From CAZXBB01 sp964638815 (lineage in GTDB: Bacteria > Planctomycetota > Phycisphaerae > Phycisphaerales > SM1A02): DNA of 18,194 nucleotides. The notes under the pieces are model-generated. The model was not told the DNA's origin, made no database searches, and saw nothing but the letters and a program-made list of their open reading frames with translations. Positions 14,947 through 18,194 of the stretch are shown here, piece by piece (positions within the stretch are counted from its first letter, which is position 1; each line of letters opens with the position of its first letter). Location: assembly GCA_964638815.1 (NCBI GenBank), contig CAZXBB010000413.1:1-18194 (forward strand), read 5' to 3'. Position numbers and translations under genes: made by a program.

Positions 14947-15963
14947 GTGAGCATCGAAGCGATCCCGAAGCCCAATTCGGACCAGGCGGACCCGGCGGTC
15001 GCGAGCGGAGCGGTGGCGGATCATCGCAGCCTCGCCGCCGCCCTCGCGCCCATGCTCATCGAAGGCTGTGACGGGCGTCTCGGTCCGGTGACGTGGTTCA
15101 AGGCGGACTGGCAGCACGGCGGCGCGGCCACCGCCACGTCCACCTTCACGACCGATGACGGCGCCTCCGCGCCGGTCGTCCTCAAGGTCCCCGTGGTCGG
15201 CCGCGAGCTCGTCTGGCTCCGGCGGCTCCAGGACGCTGAGGCGGACGCGGACGGGCCCATCGTGCCGCGTCTCTATGCCTCGGGCGAGGCGATCGGCGGC
15301 TACGACCTGACGTGGGCCGTCATGGAACGATTCCCGCACGGCCCCCTCGGCGCTCACTGGCACGACAATCACGTCGAGCGCGTCGCGGACGCTGCGGCGC
15401 GATTCCACCACGCGGCGTCGGTCTTCGCGGTGGACCAGCCCCCGCGTATCGAGGACTGGACGACGATCGTCGCGGAGTCCGTCGAGAGCGTGAAGGTCAA
15501 CCGGCCCGCGCACGTGCCGCGATGGCGGGCCGCGCTCAAGGAGCTTCGCCAGCGGCTGGACCCGCTCGTCGCGGAGTGGCGGGCGCGCGACACGAAGCAC
15601 TGGCTGCACGGCGACCTTCACTTCGCGAACGCGATGAGCCGCGCGTCGATGGACGAGGGGCCGGTCTGCCTCATCGACCTCGCCGAGGTGCACGCCGGGC
15701 ACTGGGTCGAGGACGCGGTCTATCTCGAGCGGCAGCTCTGGACGCGCCCCGACCGCGTGAAGACGCTCAAGCCGGTCCGCGCGCTCGCGGCGGCGCGGCG
15801 GAGGCGGGGCCTCGCCGTCGAGGACGACTACGCCCGTCTCGCGATGATCCGCCGTTGCCTGCTGGCGGCCTCGGCTCCCAAGTTCATACGGTCCGAAGGG
15901 CACCCGGCCCACCTCGCCGGATGCCTGGACTGGCTGGAGCGCGGGCTCCGGGAGTTGGTCTAG
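14947..15963 (+). CDS. APH-fold (aminoglycoside phosphotransferase family) small-molecule kinase
   Basis: A 338-residue protein of the APH/choline-kinase fold. The nucleotide-binding lobe has VVLKVP with the ATP-anchoring Lys80, and the hinge is AVMERFP (124-130). The catalytic loop is HGDLHFAN (221-228), with Asp223 as base and Asn228 as metal ligand. The second metal Asp is Asp244 in CLIDLAEVHAGHWVED. These show an active kinase. Family members phosphorylate choline, homoserine, methylthioribose, sugars or antibiotics, and nothing here points to aminoglycosides, so it should not be called a resistance gene. GTG 14947 is set by the AGGA box. It stands alone: divergent from the HAD operon and 98 bases ahead of the TPR-like gene, which seems to have its own promoter. 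Confidence 0.85.
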   Translation: MSIEAIPKPNSDQADPAVASGAVADHRSLAAALAPMLIEGCDGRLGPVTWFKADWQHGGAATATSTFTTDDGASAPVVLKVPVVGRELVWLRRLQDAEADADGPIVPRLYASGEAIGGYDLTWAVMERFPHGPLGAHWHDNHVERVADAAARFHHAASVFAVDQPPRIEDWTTIVAESVESVKVNRPAHVPRWRAALKELRQRLDPLVAEWRARDTKHWLHGDLHFANAMSRASMDEGPVCLIDLAEVHAGHWVEDAVYLERQLWTRPDRVKTLKPVRALAAARRRRGLAVEDDYARLAMIRRCLLAASAPKFIRSEGHPAHLAGCLDWLERGLRELV

Positions 15964-15983
15964 ACCTGCGTTTCAGCTACCAT
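15955..15983 (+). promoter_or_regulatory. Putative promoter of the TPR-like gene and rluD
   Basis: TTGGTC (15955-15960) and TACCAT (15978-15983, four of six to TATAAT) lie exactly 17 bases apart, spanning the stop codon of the kinase gene. The resulting leader would be about 70 bases and would contain the 10-bp pyrimidine repeats. Confidence 0.35.
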
Positions 15984-15990
15984 CGCCCGT

Positions 15991-16040
15991 TTCCCCCGGG
16001 TTCCCCCCGTTTCCTCCGAGTTCCCCCCGGGTTCGCCCGG
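15991..16040 (+). repeat. Five pyrimidine-rich 10-bp repeats in the leader of the TPR-like gene
   Basis: Five successive 10-base units begin at 15991, 16001, 16011, 16021 and 16031: TTCCCCCGGG, TTCCCCCCGT, TTCCTCCGAG, TTCCCCCCGG and GTTCGCCCGG. The period is close to one helical turn. The plus strand is mostly C and T. Confidence 0.7.
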
Positions 16041-16061
16041 ACCCGCCAAGAGACTCTCCCC

Positions 16062-16829
16062 ATGGACCGCGACCGCCTCAAGGAAGTCCGCCAGACCGAC
16101 CTCACCGAGAGCCGCGTCAACGAGGACTTCGTTGACTGGCTCAAGAACAAGGGTCCGTCGTGGCTGCTGGCCGGCCTGATCGGGATCTGCGTGTACCTGG
16201 GCGTCGTCCGGTACAAGCAGCATCGCGTCAATTCGGTGAACGCGGCGTGGGCCGCGATCTTCGAGGCGGATCTCCCCAGCAGCTACGAGGACGTCGCGCG
16301 CGAACACGGCGGGGTCGGCCAGATCGCCAACCTCGCGCGGGTGCGGGCGGCGGACAAGCTGCTCGACTCCGTGCAGGCGGGCCTGACGCTCGACGCCCCG
16401 CGGCCCCAGCGCGCACAGACGGCCGCGCCCACGCTCCTGCCGGAGCACTACCTCACGTCCGCGCAGCGCGAAGAGTACCTCGTGCGGGCGGACGGCCTGT
16501 ACGGCGAGGTGATCGGGCACGACGACAACGGGGAGGGTCTCATGCTCTACGTCGTCAGCGCGATGAACGGCAAGGCGGCGATCGCCGAAAGCCGCGGCGA
16601 CTCCGCCGCGGCGCGGGAGTGGTACACAAAGGCGGCGGCGCGGGCCGAGGGGTTCTATCCCGCCCTCGCCGAGCAGGCGCGGGCGCGCGCGGAGACGACC
16701 GGCGACTACACGCACTCGACGGAGTTCCGCACCGACGCGGAGCTGCGGACCACCGGCGGCACCACGCCGACGACGCCGGTCCGCCTCGATGACGCGCTGC
16801 GCGGGCTGGTAATGCCGGACGAAGAGTGA
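16062..16829 (+). CDS. Single-pass membrane protein with TPR-like helical domain
   Basis: A 255-residue protein. Residues 1-31 are polar and charged, about 32-50 form one hydrophobic segment (SWLLAGLIGICVYLGVV), and the remainder would lie outside the cytoplasm. The N-terminus has no cleavage site, so it is probably a signal anchor. The soluble part is helical and Ala-rich. MLYVVSAMNGKAAIAESRGDSAAAREWYTKAAARAEGFYPALAEQA (from about 167) has the spacing of a TPR helix pair. The layout resembles the YfgM/PpiD-associated ancillary proteins (short cytoplasmic part, one membrane helix, TPR), but similarity is not strong enough for a name. ATG 16062 is the only reasonable start. The stop overlaps the next gene's start (GTGA), so it is co-translated with rluD. 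Confidence 0.75.
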   Translation: MDRDRLKEVRQTDLTESRVNEDFVDWLKNKGPSWLLAGLIGICVYLGVVRYKQHRVNSVNAAWAAIFEADLPSSYEDVAREHGGVGQIANLARVRAADKLLDSVQAGLTLDAPRPQRAQTAAPTLLPEHYLTSAQREEYLVRADGLYGEVIGHDDNGEGLMLYVVSAMNGKAAIAESRGDSAAAREWYTKAAARAEGFYPALAEQARARAETTGDYTHSTEFRTDAELRTTGGTTPTTPVRLDDALRGLVMPDEE

Positions 16830-18043
16830 GCGGCGACGCCCCGGATCGCGTCAACGACGCCGGCGGCCCCGACGCCGATCCCGACCTCCAGGACATCAGC
16901 GACCTCGTGATCGCGCCCGGGGGCAAGGTCGACCAGCAGACGCTCTTCGACCTCTACGCCGGATCCGACGAAGAATCGGATCGCCCGGCGACCGTGCGAT
17001 TCGTCCTGTCGCGCGATCTCAACAAGCGTCTCGACCGCTACCTCGTTGACCGCATCCCGTTCCTCAGTCGCACGAGCCTCCAGCGGCTCATCCGCGAGGA
17101 GGCGGTCAAGGTCAACGGCCGCGTGCCGAAATCATCGACGAAGCTGCGGCGCGGCGACGTCGTGGTCGCCGTGCTCCCGCCGCCGCCCAGCAAGGCGATC
17201 CCCGCCGAGGACATTCCGCTCGGGATCATCTACGAGGACGACGACCTCATCGTGCTCAACAAGCACGACGACATCATCGTGCACCCGGCGCGCGGCAACC
17301 GCTCCGGGACGATCATCAACGGGCTCGCGTATCACTTCATGCACCGCTCGCGCGGCGCACTCTCGAGCGTCGGCGAGGACTTCGCGCGCCCCGGCGTCGT
17401 GCACCGTCTCGACCGCCACACGACCGGCGTGATGGTGGCCGCGAAGAGCGACACCGCGCACTGGCGTCTCGGGCGGCAGTTCGAGGAACGCACCACGGAG
17501 AAGCGTTATCTCGCGATCGTGCACGGACGTCTCGAGCCGGACGCCGACGTCATCGACGCCCCACTCGGCAAGCACCCGACGGTGAAGACGAAGTACGCGG
17601 TCCGCTGGGACCCGACGGGCAAGGACGCCGTGACGATCTACCGCGTGCGCGAGATCTACGAGGACTACACCCTGGTCGAGCTCGAGCTGAAGTCCGGCCG
17701 CACGCACCAGATCCGCGTGCACCTCGCGCACCTCGGCTACCCGATCGTCGGCGACGACATCTACGGCGGCCGGCACCTCACCGTGGGCGACATCACCGGC
17801 CCCGCCGCCGGCGCCGCACGATCCCCGCGCGACCCGCTGATCACGCGCCAGGCGCTGCACGCGACGGTCCTCGCCTTCCGCCACCCCGCGACGGGCCGAC
17901 GCGTCGAGTTCACCGCCCCACTGCCGCCCGACATGGCGCAGCTCATCGCGCTGCTCCGGACGCACCGGAGGGTCGAACGGCGGAACGTCGCGGGGGCGAC
18001 GGTGAATCTCGACGTCGCGATGGGGGAGTCGGGACCGGCGTGA
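16826..18043 (+). CDS. rluD: RluA/RluD-family 23S rRNA pseudouridine synthase
   Basis: A 405-residue enzyme that isomerises uridines in large-subunit rRNA. Residues 1-55 are an acidic extension not typical of the family. Residues 66-115 are an S4 RNA-binding domain (LNKRLDRYLVDRIPFLSRTSLQRLI, VKVNG, LRRGDVV). The catalytic domain follows, with the active Asp196 in GVVHRLDRHTTGVMV, the Tyr motif EKRYLAIVHG near 225, and the C-terminal SGRTHQIRVHLAHLGYPIVGDDIYGG. The usual NKPxGxxVHP motif is here NKHDDIIVHP (145-154). GTG 16826 overlaps the previous stop. Full S4 plus catalytic layout suits RluD (U1911/1915/1917), but RluA and RluC relatives share it, so the exact target is uncertain. Confidence 0.88.
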   Translation: MSGDAPDRVNDAGGPDADPDLQDISDLVIAPGGKVDQQTLFDLYAGSDEESDRPATVRFVLSRDLNKRLDRYLVDRIPFLSRTSLQRLIREEAVKVNGRVPKSSTKLRRGDVVVAVLPPPPSKAIPAEDIPLGIIYEDDDLIVLNKHDDIIVHPARGNRSGTIINGLAYHFMHRSRGALSSVGEDFARPGVVHRLDRHTTGVMVAAKSDTAHWRLGRQFEERTTEKRYLAIVHGRLEPDADVIDAPLGKHPTVKTKYAVRWDPTGKDAVTIYRVREIYEDYTLVELELKSGRTHQIRVHLAHLGYPIVGDDIYGGRHLTVGDITGPAAGAARSPRDPLITRQALHATVLAFRHPATGRRVEFTAPLPPDMAQLIALLRTHRRVERRNVAGATVNLDVAMGESGPA

Positions 18044-18194
18044 GCCGCGGACGCGGAGGCGGAGGCGGGACGCGGAGGCGGGCGCGGGACGCGGGGGGGC
18101 GCGCGCACGCGCACACGCACGCGCCCGCGCACGCGCGCCCGCGCACACGCACGCGCCCGCGTCCGCGTCCGCGCACGCGCACGCGCACGCGCCC
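18044..18194. repeat. Intergenic GC-rich simple repeats: G-rich block then alternating CG/CA block
   Basis: Directly after the rluD stop, 18050-18099 is G-rich on the plus strand, with GGAGGC and GGGACGC units and four G3-or-longer runs at 18067-18069, 18080-18082, 18086-18088 and 18093-18099. From 18100 to the window end, the sequence is almost purely GCGCAC, CACACG and GCGCCC steps, mainly alternating purine and pyrimidine. No start codon, terminator hairpin or recognisable protein is seen. The next gene begins, or a converging gene ends, beyond the window. Confidence 0.75.

Noticed and set aside
14939..14950. Three-codon ATG-AGC-GCG-TGA frame between the AGGA box and the kinase GTG
   Set aside because: It could be a minimal upstream frame affecting initiation, but it is too short to support, and AGGA spacing favours the GTG.
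14947..15963. Calling the APH-fold protein an antibiotic resistance gene
   Set aside because: The kinase motifs only identify the fold. Most genomic members phosphorylate metabolites, and there is no mobile or resistance context.
17943..18188. Minus-strand frames entering from the right edge as the end of a converging gene
   Set aside because: The sequence is pure simple repeat (Arg/Val/Gly or Ala/Cys) with no stop placement or domain to support a gene. It cannot be excluded, because the next region is outside the window.
18100..18194. A CRISPR-like array in the terminal repeats
   Set aside because: The units are 6-8 bp simple repeats without unique spacers.

Overview
The window is very GC-rich, single-copy chromosomal-looking DNA, most likely from a planctomycete of the Phycisphaerae type. 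The main clue is the first 165 bases: the end of a protein with two calcium-loop repeats of the form DLDGxGxVGxxDLLAVLxxWGPC, a dockerin-like C-terminus that is common in secreted Phycisphaerae proteins. The rest fits this: a large secreted propeller protein, a complete hpnC-hpnD-hpnE squalene operon and single-copy housekeeping genes. No tRNA, rRNA, CRISPR array, transposase or phage gene was seen. The species assignment is inference from these traits only.

Layout. 1-2894 (+): end of a dockerin-type exported protein, overlapping by 4 bases a roughly 910-residue secreted beta-propeller protein. 2910-2980: a long inverted repeat made of two REP-like hairpins. 3027-4529 (+): soluble pyridine nucleotide transhydrogenase (sthA) with an odd Val-Ala-Pro tail, then a hairpin terminator shared with the converging next operon. 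4594-7873 (-): hpnC, hpnD and hpnE, each overlapping the next by 4 bases, converting farnesyl diphosphate to squalene. 7874-7992: a short divergent promoter region. 7993-10179 (+): ispH (last step of the MEP isoprenoid pathway) and rlmN (rRNA/tRNA adenine methylation). 10280-14805 (-): a Cof-type HAD phosphatase followed by a 1200-residue protein built like a fused indolepyruvate ferredoxin oxidoreductase, but apparently lacking thiamine-diphosphate and iron-sulfur motifs and ending in an Asp/His repeat tail. 14947-18043 (+): an APH-fold kinase, then a membrane-anchored TPR-like protein overlapping an RluD-family pseudouridine synthase. 18044-18194: GC-rich simple repeats.

How the genes fit together. 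IspH makes IPP and DMAPP, the precursors of the farnesyl diphosphate used by HpnC and HpnD, and the two units diverge from one 119-bp spacer, so isoprenoid supply and squalene synthesis may be co-regulated. No squalene-hopene cyclase or farnesyl diphosphate synthase is in the window. Several first genes of transcription units have a TANNNT -10-like box 6-9 bases before the start codon and no Shine-Dalgarno sequence, which suggests leaderless mRNAs; within operons, 4-base stop/start overlaps dominate.

No dedicated novel defence or mobile system is visible. The most unusual items are the degenerate oxidoreductase fusion with its repeat tail, the REP-like doublet at 2910-2980, and the simple-repeat tracts that extend two protein C-termini.
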